DNA from: Dermatophagoides farinae
Taxonomy: Eukaryota; Arthropoda; Arachnida; Sarcoptiformes; Pyroglyphidae
DNA length: 64,000 bases
Direction of reading: 5' to 3'
NCBI RefSeq assembly: GCF_024713945.1
Contig: NC_134680.1
Location: 749,001-813,000 of the forward strand
A program made the translations under genes and the position numbers. Shown piece after piece: positions 46,760-60,140 of the stretch. Every line of letters starts with the position of its first letter. Position 1 is the stretch's first letter. The notes beneath the pieces are model-generated. The model was not told the origin of the DNA, searched no databases, and was given only the letters and a program-made list of their open reading frames with translations.

Positions 46760-47893
46760 TCATAACTCATAGACCATAATAAATTGATCGATCGCATGTG
46801 ATATACGTTGTGATAAAATTTCAATTGTTTCATCATCCATTGGAAGTAGAATATTATCGCCCATTTCATTCATATTTGAACGTTTACGACGACGACGACG
46901 ACGACGTCCAAGACCACCAAATGTAGTAGCGGCTGTAAATCTTGTTGAATCATTATTATTCATATTATTCATTGTCTAATTTAAATGAAAAAAACAAGGT
47001 TAAAGATCAAGGTCATTTGATATATCATTTGATTTTCGTAACATACATTTTGCATCATTGCTAATAATGCCAATACTTGGGTGAAAAATGCTAAATGAAT
47101 GAATCGAGAATTTGAATCAAATTTTCGAATATAAACAAAGACAACGAAATACTCACAAAATAATAACGGTAATAATAATAATGGCAATAATGCCAATAAT
47201 AATAATGGTAGAAAATCATCTTTTTTCTTGTCCACATATGGTTGTGGATAATATGGTTGTGGTTGTGCCGAATGTATATGAACTGATTGTTGATTTTTGA
47301 TGGTCAAAAATAAAATAAAAAAAATTCAATTTAAAAATTTTAAAACTTGACATTTTAAATTATTATTACTTACTCGATTTGACAGCTGAACCATATGGTT
47401 CTTTATAATCATGACCACCATCTATTGAAATGAATGAAAATTTTGGATAAAAAAAATGAATTCCATCATCATCAATCATCAATAATCATTTATACTTACA
47501 ATCCATTCGATCATTTATAGTTTGATGATTCACCATTGGCTGTGTTGATGATGACCAATATCGTTGTTGTTGTTGTGGATCATATTGTTGATGATTTTGT
47601 AGAAAATAATACAATTTCTTTTTAGTATAATAATCATCACCATCATCGTTGCCATTACTGGTGTTTAGATAATAATCATCATCATCATCATTATGATGAT
47701 AGTTTCGATAATATCGATTATTATAACGATTATGATGATGATGATGATGATGATTCGAACGTTTTGAATCTAAAGTTGTAGCTGTTGTTGACCATGATTG
47801 TGATTGTGATTGTGATGCACAAACAATTTGAATTAGAATAATATTTGATAATAATGAAAGATTTGCAATTAAAAATGATGGACTAGTAAACAT
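46760..47893 (-). CDS. Secreted or membrane protein, tandem paralogue A
   Basis: Complement of join(46760..46975, 47047..47090, 47157..47282, 47374..47421, 47500..47893), 275 residues, all GT-AG and in phase (1,1,1,0). Signal peptide MFTSPSFLIANLSLLSNIIL...VCA. Low-complexity His/Asn/Asp/Tyr and Gln stretches follow. A strongly hydrophobic segment, DDFLPLLLLALLPLLLLPLL, is followed by SFFTQVLALLAMMQN and then a basic run of seven Arg (GLGRRRRRRRKR). The C terminus is acidic and helical (MDDETIEILSQRISHAIDQF). Unknown family. The Arg run could be a processing or nuclear-retention signal, but there is no other support. It shares exon phases and the 44-base exon with paralogue B. Confidence 0.65.
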
Positions 47894-49018
47894 TTTGTTG
47901 ATAAAAAAAACAAAGAAGAAAAAAAAATCACAAATTTAACTAATAATATAAAAATGGCAAATGAAAATTGTTGTTGTCGATGATTAATGAATATTTTTTT
48001 TTTGTTGTGTGAGTTATCTTGTCGCCATCATCTTCATCAAATGTCAATGAATGATAAATTGTAATACATTTCAAAGTTTTTTTTTCCCAAAATCATTCAA
48101 AAAATAATGATGAAGGAATTCGGGCGAGAAAAAAATTTTTTTTTCTGATCATCATAATTAAGGTCAAGGTTTAGTACATCCGGAAGAAGAAAAATATGAT
48201 CATCATGATCAATGGTCTATCAACAACCACCACAATATGGACACAATTATTGACGGTTTTATTCAAATTCGTTCAAACATGTCAATATACAACAATGGCA
48301 AACAAATTAATAACGCATAAAAAAAAAATTCACTGGACCCGAAATAAAAAAAAAAAAAACGGCCAAAAAACCCATATTCAATTGTTATTTATTCATCAAA
48401 AAAAAAATTCTTCAATTCTTTTACCATCATCATATTATTCAAATTTGCATATATATTCAGCAATCAATTAATTTTGTAATTAAGCCAGGAAACAAAAAAA
48501 AATGAAATGTGATTATTAATCAATTGTCTCTCTGGTTGTGTGTGGGTGTGTGCAAGTGAACAAATTATTATAATGAGAGATTAGGTTCAATTCAATTCAA
48601 AAAAAAAATTAAATAGCAAATTGTTTCAATGTGAAGATATTTCAAAATTTTTATTTCAATTTCATTTCAAATGTATGTAGGTTGTTTTTATTCATTATAA
48701 TTGTTGTTGGTGGTGGTTATCATTATAAATTGAGAAAAAAAAGATAAACTGTGTGTAGTATTTTGTTTGCTGTGTAAATGTTTGTTTGTTTTTTTTAAAG
48801 ATGTGAAATATGAATGTAATGTGATTACATCAACGATTTTTCTGTTGTTGTTGTTGTTTCATATAATGATGAATGATGATGATATATAAGTGTGTGTTGT
48901 GTTGTGTGTTTATGTAATGTGTATATTCTTCTTCAGTTTTTTTTTATAATTATTATTATTAAATTATCATCATCTTCATTTTATTCTTCTTCAAGATGTG
49001 TTTTTTTTTACACACACA
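47894..49018. other. Intergenic, paralogue A promoter and CNBP 3' UTR
   Basis: A/T-rich. The 49018-48600 part probably holds the CNBP 3' UTR. TG words near 48540 and 48895. No ORF is supported. Confidence 0.5.
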
Positions 49019-49486
49019 CTATTGACGATTTGGACATTGAGCAGCAATGTGACCAACTTCGTTACAATTGAAACAACTCTTGGAACGTTCTTTACGTGGT
49101 TCCGAACAATCACGACTAAGATGACCTTCCATACCACAATTGTAACAGGTTTTAGCACCTGGTGGTTGTGTACAATCGCGACTAATATGTCCTTCACGTT
49201 GACAATTATAGCAACGTTGATTGTTTCGTGAACGGAAACTCATCATTCCATTTCCGCCGCCACCACCACCACCACCACTCATCTGTGGTTTACGGCAATC
49301 ATATGACAAATGTCCAAATTGTCCACAATTGTAACAACGACTACCGTTGTTACGTGAAAAGCCACCACCGCCGCCACCACCACGACGATCATTGTATCGA
49401 CTGTACTGTTTGTTATCGCCATCCATCATATCATCTTGAATGGTACCAGCAGAATCAGTAACAACGGGACCTTCGTTTTCGCTCAT
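49019..49486 (-). CDS. CNBP: CNBP-like CCHC zinc-knuckle nucleic acid-binding protein
   Basis: A single coding exon of 155 residues. Four CCHC knuckles (C-x2-C-x4-H-x4-C): CYNCGQFGHLSYDC, CYNCQREGHISRDC, CYNCGMEGHLSRDC and CFNCNEVGHIAAQC. Two Gly runs lie before and after the first knuckle, an RGG-like arrangement. The N terminus is acidic (MSENEGPVVTDSAGTIQDDM). The family binds single-stranded G-rich RNA/DNA and promotes translation. Vertebrate CNBP has seven knuckles and the fly protein six; four is shorter, so it could be a CNBP/GIS2-like member. The upstream stretch to 51.7 kb could carry a 5' UTR intron. Confidence 0.88.
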   Translation of the reverse strand: MSENEGPVVTDSAGTIQDDMMDGDNKQYSRYNDRRGGGGGGGFSRNNGSRCYNCGQFGHLSYDCRKPQMSGGGGGGGGNGMMSFRSRNNQRCYNCQREGHISRDCTQPPGAKTCYNCGMEGHLSRDCSEPRKERSKSCFNCNEVGHIAAQCPNRQ

Positions 49487-51702
49487 TTTTTTTTTCTTAA
49501 TTTTTCGGTTTTCCGACGATATTCAAAAAAAGCTGCTGTTCAAAAAAAAAATAAAATCAATAAGTATTTGATTAATATATTCAAATATTTATAAATTGTA
49601 GATTCAAGAAAAAATTCGAATTTCGAAATTCAACATCATGATTTATATGGTGATTATTATAGTGTAGAAGGGAGTGGGGATTGGTTGGACAAAAAAAAAT
49701 TCACCATCATAAGCTAAATTTAATCAATCAAATCAATGATTGATTGATTATGAAAAACTTACCAAAAATCAAAAAGAAAATTCAAAGATCAAAACACCAC
49801 CACACAAACAAAATTGATGAATCTTGATTGCTTTAAAGCTATTTATGATCAATAATATCCGGAAATAGATTTTTTTTTTCGTAAACAGATTCGAAAAATA
49901 CACGACCACTATATATATGTGGAAAATGAAATCGAAAAATCAAGAATTAGAAAAAAATTATGACGGAATAAATTTGATATATACACAACAGCAGCAGCAG
50001 CAGCAGCAAGAGCAATGCAAATATACAGCGTGGCAACAATAACTCACACACGCACATGGAAAACTCAACAAAAAAAAAATAAAATTCGAATCATCAAAAA
50101 AAACTAAGATTCGATAATCAAATTTTTTTTTTTCTTCATAACCGGAAAACAAATAAAAAAAATTTCTACTAACCTTTTTTTTTATTTTCAAACACACAAA
50201 ACGCACACACACACAAAACAACACGCACACCCACCAAATTACAAATATAACGGATTATTGTAGAATTTGTCCAATTTGATAATTTGATTGATTTGGAGAA
50301 AAAAAATTTTTGACGATATATGAATGGATAATTATCGATGATGAAGACAAGACAATTATTATAAAAAAAATGTTTAAGTGAGAGGTAAAAAAAAAATTGA
50401 AACTTTATTTTTCAACTTTGCAAATGAAGAGAATGGGAAATAATAAAAAAAAATACCACGTGTTATGAATCAAGCACACACACACACACACAAACACACA
50501 TCACACACTCACATAAAATTTTGTTATATGCGGCAGCAATAATGATGGTGGCAGCACGGCTATAAAAAAAAAAAAAATCAAATCAAACATAGAAGTATGG
50601 CGACAAAAAAAGTAAGATATACAGTAGGAGGGGATGAGGAGGTAGAATGAGGAGGATGATGCTGATGATGAAAAAAAAGGGGAAGTAGAAGTGGAATAAA
50701 AAGAAAAAGAAAAAAGGATCGGTCGATTGTCGGCAGCGTCGTCACAAACAAAAAATTTTTTTTTTCTGTCCTGTTTTGATATGTGTGTGTAGTGTGTGTG
50801 TGTGTTTTTTATCGGGTGTTCTCGGCCGATTTGGCCGGTCCGTCAGTCTGTCCATCCATCTGTCCATCTATTCATCATCATCATCACCATTAATCTCGCT
50901 ATCACAGTTGTAGTGGTTCATCCATATATGAATATGAGTGTTGCATGAAAAAAAAAAAAAAAAAATTTCAACTCATGAGCCAAAAGCCGGGAAATTATGT
51001 TCGATTTTTCTTTTACTCCCGACTATGATGATGATGATGATGATCGTGATGAGGATGAGGATGAGGATTTTTTTTTTTTTTTGATTGAAATCGTTTTTTT
51101 TTAGCTCGGACAGACAGACAAACAAGACTTAAGATGGATTCAATTCGATTTATATACAATGATGATGATGATGAAATGGATGGACGTACAGAACTTGTAA
51201 AGCCAGTTTGATACGTGAAAAGTTTTTTTTTGTTTTTGTTTTGTTTTTCAATTTTTTTTTTAAATTTTGCCACGATAATCACGATTTCCAATTGAATTGA
51301 TGATTATGAAAAATTTTAATTTAAATTTTAAATTTTTTTGGAAAAAACAACATTTGACAGGGTGTCATATAACTGAACCATAAGACAATTCTTTCAAAGG
51401 TATGGATGATTTGATGGAAGCCATTTTTTTTCTTGGAAAAAAAACCACTGATAATCTGCTGTCTAGCCAACAGCAGCAGCTGGTAACATCGTAAAAGAAG
51501 TTTATTGATCTTTTGAACATCGTACACATACAGCGTATAAATAAATAACCGATTAATATCATCTCCACCAAACATCATTGTTGTCATCTTGATCGATGTT
51601 GCAGAGAAAAAAAAAATCAGTTTTTTTTCTCTCCATTCAACACGACAAAGTGATACGATTGATTGAAAGAAAAAGAGATTTAATGTGCGCGAATTTTTGA
51701 AA
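49487..51702. other. Intergenic or CNBP 5' UTR intron
   Basis: 2.2 kb of A/T-rich sequence between divergently transcribed genes. Simple repeats: GCA at 49989-50009, CA at 50180-50212 and 50476-50500, TG at 50780-50802. Donor-like CTTACC words near 49765 (minus sense GGTAAG) suggest a 5' UTR intron of CNBP. Frames in 51013-51591 are not supported. Confidence 0.4.
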
Positions 51703-53097
51703 ATGATGAAAATGATTCAAAAATTGTTTCAAATATTCATATTGATCATTGCCTATAATCGAATGATCACTATTCATACACTTTCGTGTATGAATGAAAA
51801 AGGCCATCCAGTGGATTCATTTATTGGTTACAAAGTGCCAAAATTGGAAAAATCAAATGATTCATTGGTGCGTAATGGATTACAATATTTATATGTGATA
51901 CCATCATCATCATCATCAACATCAAGATCATGGACATTTGGACAGCGATCATTGAATGACAGTCGATCAATATTGGGTGCAACATTAAGATCAATTTTAA
52001 AAAATGAAAATAATAAACATTATAATTTGATATTTTATAATGATCAAAAACCATCAAGTAAGTTTGTTGTTTCAAATAAAAATGATTCAAAATAACTTTG
52101 TTTTTTCATTTGTCTGTTCATTTTCATAGCACGAACACGATCATCAAGTACAGGTGCACATGCAAAAGGTATTCTGGCAATGTATGGAAAAACTGGATTC
52201 TGGTTATTACATTCAATACCACAATTTCCAATAGTATCGGATGAATCATATGAATATCCCAAACGTTCATTAAATAATGGCCAATCATTCATATGTATTA
52301 CAATATCAATTGATGACAGGCAAACAATGGAAAATGTTGCAAAACATTTATCAATGATGAGACCAAATATTTATTCAATTAATTTGACGAAAAATTTTCT
52401 CCGAAAATATCCAATTTATGAAGAATTTGTGGATAAAAAACGACATAAATCTAATAGACGTCCAAATCAATTAATTCAAACGATTTCGTCAGCAAATCAT
52501 TTGTCATTTACCATATTTTCCAAGAATCATAAATTCAATCATGATATCTATGCCGATCTGATTGCCCAACATTATCAAGATGATTTTTTCGCTCAATCAT
52601 GGCGTAATGGTGCCGGAGAAGTTTTGCCATCCGATTGTACATATGGTTATAAAATTTTTAATATTAATTCAATAAAAATGTATGTGTCTGGATTGACATT
52701 TTTTTTTGTTCGTTGTTGTAAATTAATCAATTTTTTCTTTCTTTTTTTTCTAAATGTTAAATGTAGTCGTGATTCAATACAATGGCCATATCGTGAAGAT
52801 CATGCTAAATGGACCATTTCGGTGGATCATAAAAGACGTCCAATTGTATGTTTAGTTGATTTAAATCGAATGAGATCACAATTTAGCCGTGGTGGTGGTG
52901 CCATTTGTCTGGAATCATCAGCCAATCTGTGGAATGTATTCAAATCATCCATTTATGATATTGAAAGCTGTCCAGCAAACAAAGTACGTTTTCCATCATT
53001 AGATTGGCTTTCATCATTACCACAACGAACGTGGAGAAAAATCGATGATGTTAAACAAAAATGTGGACTAAAAAAATCAAAGAAAAAAGAAAAATAA
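51703..53097 (+). CDS. DNASE2: Deoxyribonuclease II (acid endonuclease)
   Basis: Join(51703..52057, 52130..52679, 52767..53097), 411 residues, introns of 72 and 87 bases. A lysosomal DNase that leaves 3'-phosphate ends; it degrades DNA of engulfed cells and food. A hydrophobic signal (FQIFILIIAYNRMITIHTLS) precedes CMNEKGHPVDSFIGYKVPK, matching the mature family start (CxxxxGxxVDWFxxYKxP). GAHAKGILAM and GFWLLHSIPQFP fit the first HxK element; REDHAKWTIS is the catalytic HxK at the second site. A basic insert (KKRHKSNRRPNQ) is unusual. The second intron is read through by the open frame; the join IK-IRDSIQWPYREDHAKW restores the family pattern. In-frame ATGs at 51703 and 51706 both fit. Confidence 0.92.
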
Positions 53098-53311
53098 AAT
53101 TTTCAAAGAAAAAAAAATTTGAATTTCGAATTCTATTGCCACACCAATGGCTCATCTAGGTAGCACGTTCAATTTCATAAAAATAGGCGCTGTTTTTGTT
53201 CTGGTTTTAGAATGAAAAAATTCGTTATAGAAAAAATAGCAAACTGTCATTTTTTTTTCGTTCGTTCATTTGTTTTTCATTAAATTTCATCATCATCATC
53301 AAATCATCATC

Positions 53312-56300
53312 ATGTTTATTAAAAAACTTATCCTTGACGGCTTCAAATCATATGGAAAACGTGTTGAAATCACCGATTTTGATCCATCATTCAATGCCAT
53401 CACTGGTTTTAATGGTAGTGGAAAATCGAATATTCTCGATGCAATTTGTTTCGTACTTGGTCTATCCAAATTAGAACTTGCTCGTTGTCATACGTTGAAT
53501 GATTTAATTTATAAAAATGGACATGCCGGTGTTACAACGGCATCGGTTACAATGGAAATTGATAATACAGATGGTAAATTTTCACATAGTGATTATAGTA
53601 ATTCACCAGTGATTGTTGTTCGTCGTGAGGTAATGTATAAATTGAATGAAAAATTCGTTTCATTTCACTGATGATCAATTTATTTTTTTCTAGATCAATA
53701 TGAAAAATCAATCCAAATATTATATTGATGGATTTTGTGTGACCAAAGAAAAATTGATGGATTTTTTTCAATTAGTATCATTGAATATTCAAAATCCACA
53801 TTTTCTAATTATGCAAGGTAAAATTGTTAAAGTCGTATCGATGAAACCAACCGAGGTATGTGTCAGAATTTCTTGTTTGTTTTTCTGTATGACTAAAATT
53901 CATTCCATAGATATTATCAATGATTGAAGAAGCTGTCGGTGTCAGTGTTTATGAGAACAAAAAGAAACAGAATTTGATCAGAATTGAAAAATGTGATAAA
54001 TCATTGAATGAAATTGGCTATTTAATTGATGAATCCATTCGGCCAAAATTGAATCGAATTTGTGAAGAACAAAAAGCATTACGAGAATATCATACAATCA
54101 AAGCCAGATATGATCAAATGTTTAAAATTTCAATTGCACATCGATATTTGAAAGATAAACACATTGTCGATATGGCCGATACAAATGTTGAATCACATAG
54201 AGCATCTATACAGGCAAAAGAAGATGAAAAATTTCGTCTTATTTCGGATTCAGAAACATTGGCCAAACAAATTGAAACATTACAAAAACGATTAGATGCC
54301 AGTATGGGTGGTGATCTTCGGCAATTTGAAACCAATGTAAATCAAAAGCAAAATATTCTCCAACAGATGAATATGAAACAAAAATTGAAACAAGATCAAC
54401 TTGACGAAGAACAAAATGAATTGACAACAGTACAGAAAAAATTAAACAAAGAAACGAAAATATTGACTAATAAACAGAATGAATTTGATGAATTGAAAAA
54501 AACATTGGAACAATTGAAAAATGAACATGAAACAAATGAAAAATTATTCAATAAAGCTCAAGAAGATTTAGAGGCCATAAATTTTGGCAAATCCAAAGGC
54601 ATTCAAGGTGAAAAAGCGGCAACATTAACACATCAATTAATGACCACTAAAGATACATTGGCCGATGTTGAATCACGGATCAATAAATGCAAATTGATTA
54701 TTGAACATACAACAAAAGAATTGACAACGAAAAATAAACAAATAAAATCCGATAAAGATGTTTATGATGGTATCATACATGATATTGAAAAACGACGTAA
54801 AGAAATGGAACAATTGCAACAAGAAATGAATGTAATTGATTTTAGTGAAGAAAATTTTGAAGAAATGAAACAAATTAATTCACGTTTGAAAAATGATATA
54901 TTATTATTGCAGGATAAAATTAATCATTTACGTCCATCAGTACCTTTTTCAAAATTTAAATGTCCAGATTCATTGGATATTGATGAAGAATCAATATATG
55001 GTGTTGTTTGTGATTTATTCACTATTAATCATCCAGAACAACATTCTGTTGCCATTGAAAAAGTATGTGGTGGCCGTCTTTTCAATGTTATTGTATCCAG
55101 TGATGAAGTGGGTGCTAAATTGATCAAGAAAAATCTTAAAGAACGACGTACATTTTTACCATTGAATAAAATCACTGGAAGAGATACCGATATTCGTGCA
55201 TTACGATTGGCTGAACAATTAGTTGGCCGTGGTAATGTTCATTATGCTATCAATTTGGTTTCATTTGATAATGAATTGAAAAATGCTATGAAATATGTAT
55301 TCGGTGATACGATGCTATGTCCAAATATGAATATGGCTAAAAAAATTGCCTTTGCCAACGGTATCATGAAACGTGTTGTAACATATGATGGTGAAATATT
55401 CGATCCAACCGGTACATTGACTGGTGGTGCATTGAAAAATAGCCAATCATCATTGGAGATTATTGGTGAAATTAAATCCATTGAAGAAGAATTACATTTG
55501 CATCGTATTCGTAAACAACAGGCTGAAGATGAATTGAAACATCTGGATCGTAATGCAAAACAATTTGAAGATAAAAAATCAAAATTATTATTAAAACAAC
55601 AAGAAATTGATGGATTAAATCTACGTTTACAAGAATCATGTCATTATGTTACAATGAAAGATATTGAAGATATGAAACAACGAATAAATGATGAACAAAA
55701 TTCGTTGAAACAATTGGCCAATGAAAAAACCGCCATCAATGATCGTATTAAAGAAATTGAATATAAAATTCAAAATTCTGAATCAACAAAAAAACTTGAA
55801 CTAAAAGAAGCAAAAAATTATCTATCATCAATACAAAAACAATGTGAAACAACTGGAAAACAATTGCAAAATGATGAAAAACAATTTGTTTGCCTGGAAC
55901 AAGAACTACTACATCATCGTGAATGTGTTGATGTGTTGAATAAACAGATTGAAAAAATTCATTCAGATATTGAACAAATCAAAAAAGAATTGCTCACCAT
56001 ACAGAATGAAATTGATAATTGTCAAATGGAAATGAAATGTGCGCAAGAAAAATATGATGAATATAAACAACAATTGAATGAAAAATCAAAAGAAATACAA
56101 AAACTACAAAAACAATCCGATATGATACGTAATCTTGTTGATGAAATTGGCCGTGAAATTAAATTGAAAACATATGAAATGGAAAAAATTGAAACATCCA
56201 TACATGAAGCACAGGAACGTTTACGATCAATGTTGCATAAATATCAATGGATTAAAGATGAAGCAAAAGATTTTCATTCCGATCAAAATGAATATCGTAT

Positions 56301-57041
56301 ATTGAATCAGATGGATTTTGATGAAAATGTTTTTTTCGTTAAATTAAAATCATTAAAATTGCAACAAGAATCATTGGGAAAATCTGTGAACATGAAAGCC
56401 AATATAATGCATGGACAAATGCAAAAAGAATTTGAAGAACTATTACATAAACGTGATGTAACATTGAAAGATAGAAAAAAATTAATACAATATATGGAAA
56501 AGGTGGAGAAAGAAAAAGATAAAGAATTACGAAAAGCGTGGAAAAAAATTAATGAAAATTTTGGCGCTATTTTTGGCACATTATTACCAAATGCTAATGC
56601 AAGATTGGCACCAGTATCGTCACGTATAAAAGATGGTCTAGAAATTAAAGTTGCATTCGGTGATGTATGGAAAGAATCATTATCTGAATTGAGTGGTGGC
56701 CAACGATCATTGGTGGCATTATCATTAGTATTATCATTGTTAAAATATTATCCAGCACCATTATATATTTTGGATGAAATTGATGCAGCATTGGATCAAA
56801 GTCATACACAAAATATTGGATTAATGATTCGTAGACATTTTAAAAATGCACAGGTATGTGTCATATGTACATTCGATTGAATTTCAATATCATCATCAAT
56901 GTTTTAATGTCCAATTTTTCTTTCCAATTCAATTAGTTTATCATTGTATCATTAAAGGATGATATGTTCAACAATGCAAACGTTTTGTTTCAAACAAAAT
57001 TTATCGATGGATTTTCAACTGTTGACCGGATTAAATTATGA
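53312..57041 (+). CDS. SMC2: Condensin subunit SMC2
   Basis: Join(53312..53629, 53694..53855, 53911..56853, 56937..57041), 1175 residues; the length suits SMC2. The ATPase core of condensin I/II, compacting mitotic chromosomes with SMC4. [19 protein letters not shown] is the family start. Walker [22 protein letters not shown]; long coiled coil; hinge around [21 protein letters not shown] to [13 protein letters not shown]; second coiled coil; signature [16 protein letters not shown]; Walker [14 protein letters not shown]. The last exon gives [22 protein letters not shown], the usual D-loop end. It begins 214 bases after the DNase II stop on the same strand. Confidence 0.97.
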
Positions 57042-58886
57042 AAATTTTCGTTTTATTTTCTGATATGAATCATCATCATCATCGTAATCATCGACGAAAA
57101 TTGTTTTTTTTTTATCTCTCCCATCATATCACATCTCTTTTTTTCAAAATCAAAATCACATTTTTTTTCATGATACACAAACACGCACCTATACATATAC
57201 ACCACCCCCACCTCTCTTTAAATTATATTCATAGACATTATCCATGTTTTTTTTACAACAACAAAACAAAAATTGAAATGAGGAAATTTCAATAAATTTG
57301 ATTTGATTTTGCATTTTAAATTGCTATTTTACCAGAAAAAAAATATCGATTGATTGAATATAATGGACGATGACCTTTTTATTTGATGATTTGAAATTGT
57401 TGATTTTTCTTTCTTTCGAATACATTTTTGAAGGGAAAAAGCCCAAAAATGATATAAAATGATCAATTTTTTTCCAATTCAATTACAATTGGTGGATGCA
57501 ATTTTTTTTTCGTTTGAAATCAATGTCAAATGATGATTACTATTATTGCGATGGTGGTGGTGGTGGTTGTGGATGAATAAATGAACGACGACGACGACGA
57601 CAACAACAACAAACAAACAGGTAGCAATGATGATGATGATGATGATTATGGCCATTCCCATTTTTTAAAATAAAATTTAGTCAGCCCATTATCATCATGA
57701 TCGTCGTCATCATCATCAAAACAACATTATGGAGAGAAAAAAAATGAAATAAAAATAAAAATAAACTAAAATTTTGTCCTTGTTAAAAAAACCAATCGAT
57801 CGTCATTAGTCATTATTATCGATACATTTTTAGTTTTCTCATATTTTGACCATTATCAATTTATAAAATATCGTCATAGTATCATGATGAATCATTCGAT
57901 TTGTTGATTTTATTCTATATTGATTCAAAAAGAAAGAAAGAAAAAAAAATTTTCTCACGTAAGTGATGCTTTGATTAATTTTTGATTTTTATCATAATTT
58001 ATGTTTTGTAACAAGACGTTGATGTTTGATTAAAAAAACGTACGATTTTTGTGTCGATTTCCATATTGCAATCGTATATAATCATCAAGTGTTCCCAAAT
58101 ACATTTGATACACGTAGATTAATCTAATTATTATATTATAACAATTAATAACCAGGATTTTTTTTCATTGTTGTTGTTGTTGTTTTTGGTCACATCATAT
58201 GATTAGATTAGATTTTTTGAAAAAAATATACTTACCATTTATTCTTTTAGGCCGGTAAATCAAGTTTGTACTTTTTTTTACAAATATATCCGCAATTTAG
58301 GTACAATAGGATGATACTTTATTATTATGATTATCGTCAGCTATTGAAAGGATAACACACTTACCAGTTTCTCTTTCACATTTATATTGTTGTTATTTCT
58401 CTTTCTCTTCATCATCATCTTCTTTTTGTTTTGTTTTGTTTGTTTCTTTTGTCATCATTACATCGTTTCAAATGGTCAGTGAATAAATTTTATAAAATGA
58501 AATGAATTTTTTGATGGCAAATATAAATGATGTTGACGTTCAACTTGGCAGCCAAGAATAGAAAAAAAAATTACCCGAATGACCGAAAACTGTCAATTTT
58601 TTTCTCTTGCCAAACCAAAAACAAAAAAAAAATATTATTCGAATCTTTGAAAATTTAAATTCTTACACACACACCAAATTCTACATTAACGGTTCTTGTG
58701 TATGTAAATAGCATATGTGTTGGTGTTTTTATTGATGTTTTTTTTTTTGAAAAAAAACCGATTCTTTAAGATTCTGTGCAATCACAAATAAATTCTGCTC
58801 ATTTTTTTTTTTTTAAAGCTGTGATATATTTACACACAATATTGTTAATACGCTATACTCTATATATATATGTTATATTTGCTGTA
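57042..58886. other. Intergenic
   Basis: 1.8 kb of A/T-rich sequence with ATC runs, GACGACGAC near 57585, and TTG runs near 58170. No supported gene. The 3' end probably holds the hydrolase promoter; TATATATATA at 58861-58870 lies 17 bases before its ATG. Confidence 0.45.
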
Positions 58887-60140
58887 ATGTTTAATCATAT
58901 TATTCTATTGTTTACATTTTCAACATGTTTTATAATTCCATTCATTTTATGGATAATTCGACGACAACAACGAATTGATCATCATCATTCATATGATAAA
59001 ATTAACACAACATCAGTACTTAATGAAACAATGTGTCCATCATCATCGAAAATTGAACGGCGATTATCATCGGCATTGGTTAAAACAATTACCATACGTA
59101 CTTGTGTTGGTATTTATGATGACCACATGAAACAATGGCGTCCAGATTTTTATCGTTATGCAACCGATGATGGTTTAGATTTGACTATTAATTATGTTGA
59201 CACATTAATCAACGACAATGATGGTGATGGTGATGATTATTTTGAAAAAACAATTGTCGCTATTCACGGTGTTCCCGGTTATTATACACATTTTGATAAA
59301 TTAGTCGAATATTATCGTAATACAAATGTTCGGGTCATTGTACCGAATTTGCCGGACTTTGGCCATACAAGAAAAACCCGTTCATTTTGGCATACAAGTG
59401 TTGAAAAATCAACATTTCTTAAAGATTTTCTCCGCAAATTGAATGTAAAAACCGTTGATTGTTTAATTTGTCATTCGTTTGGTGTCCAAACAGCGGCTGC
59501 TATTTGTGAACAGGTATATTTGATTTCAAAATTTCTTTTTTCTTCAATAATTCTATAACCGACATTTTTTTTCTCTCATTCGTTTTAGCCCGGTAATTTG
59601 GCCATAAAATCCGTAGCATTCCTATCACCGCAACCACTTTGGGATCCGGTTCGTAATGATGAAATGCTAAAAGCATTTAAACATAAATCCGAATGGTGGT
59701 ACAATTTTTTATCACTGATGCGTGTACATAAAAAAGCCTATACTAAATTACGTTGTGCCAATATCAATGAATTTCTTTTACTATGTTCAATTGGTATTGA
59801 AGATGATACACCGGAAAAATTTACTCATCGTTTACAGAAAATAATCAAAATGAACATTCCAATTGTGTTAATTTATGGTGAAAAAGAACGTCTCATATCG
59901 AAAACAGCCATACAACGTTTAAATGAACAGTTGTATATTGAATCTAATGATATTATTATGATTGATCCAGATGATTCTACATATCAAGAACAATTAGAAT
60001 TGACCAAAAAATATAGTTCATTTGTAATTAAAAATGGTGGCCATTTTACACATTGTAATCATCATCATGTGGCTAATGCAATTATTGATAATTTATTAAA
60101 ACTTGACAATCATCATCATCAACAACCGGATGATGATTAG
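58887..60140 (+). CDS. Membrane-anchored alpha/beta hydrolase (DUF1057-like)
   Basis: Join(58887..59513, 59589..60140), 392 residues; 75-base intron, phase 0. A hydrophobic N terminus (MFNHIILLFTFSTCFIIPFI) suggests a signal anchor. The hydrolase fold shows the oxyanion segment IVAIHGVPGYYTHFDKLVEY, VIVPNLPDFGHTRK, the nucleophile elbow LICHSFGVQTAA (CHSFG, where Cys replaces the usual first Gly of GxSxG), PIVLIYGEKERLIS (probable acid region) and KNGGHFTHCNHHHVANAI (catalytic His). The HGVPG and NLPDFGHT patterns resemble the DUF1057 hydrolases known from nematodes. The substrate is unknown. A His/Asp-rich end closes the protein. Confidence 0.8.

Noticed and set aside
52680-52766. Read-through of the second DNase II intron (YVSGLTFFFVRCC...)
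   Set aside because: The open frame is accidental; splicing at GTATGT and TGTAG restores the conserved RDSIQWPYREDHAKW segment.
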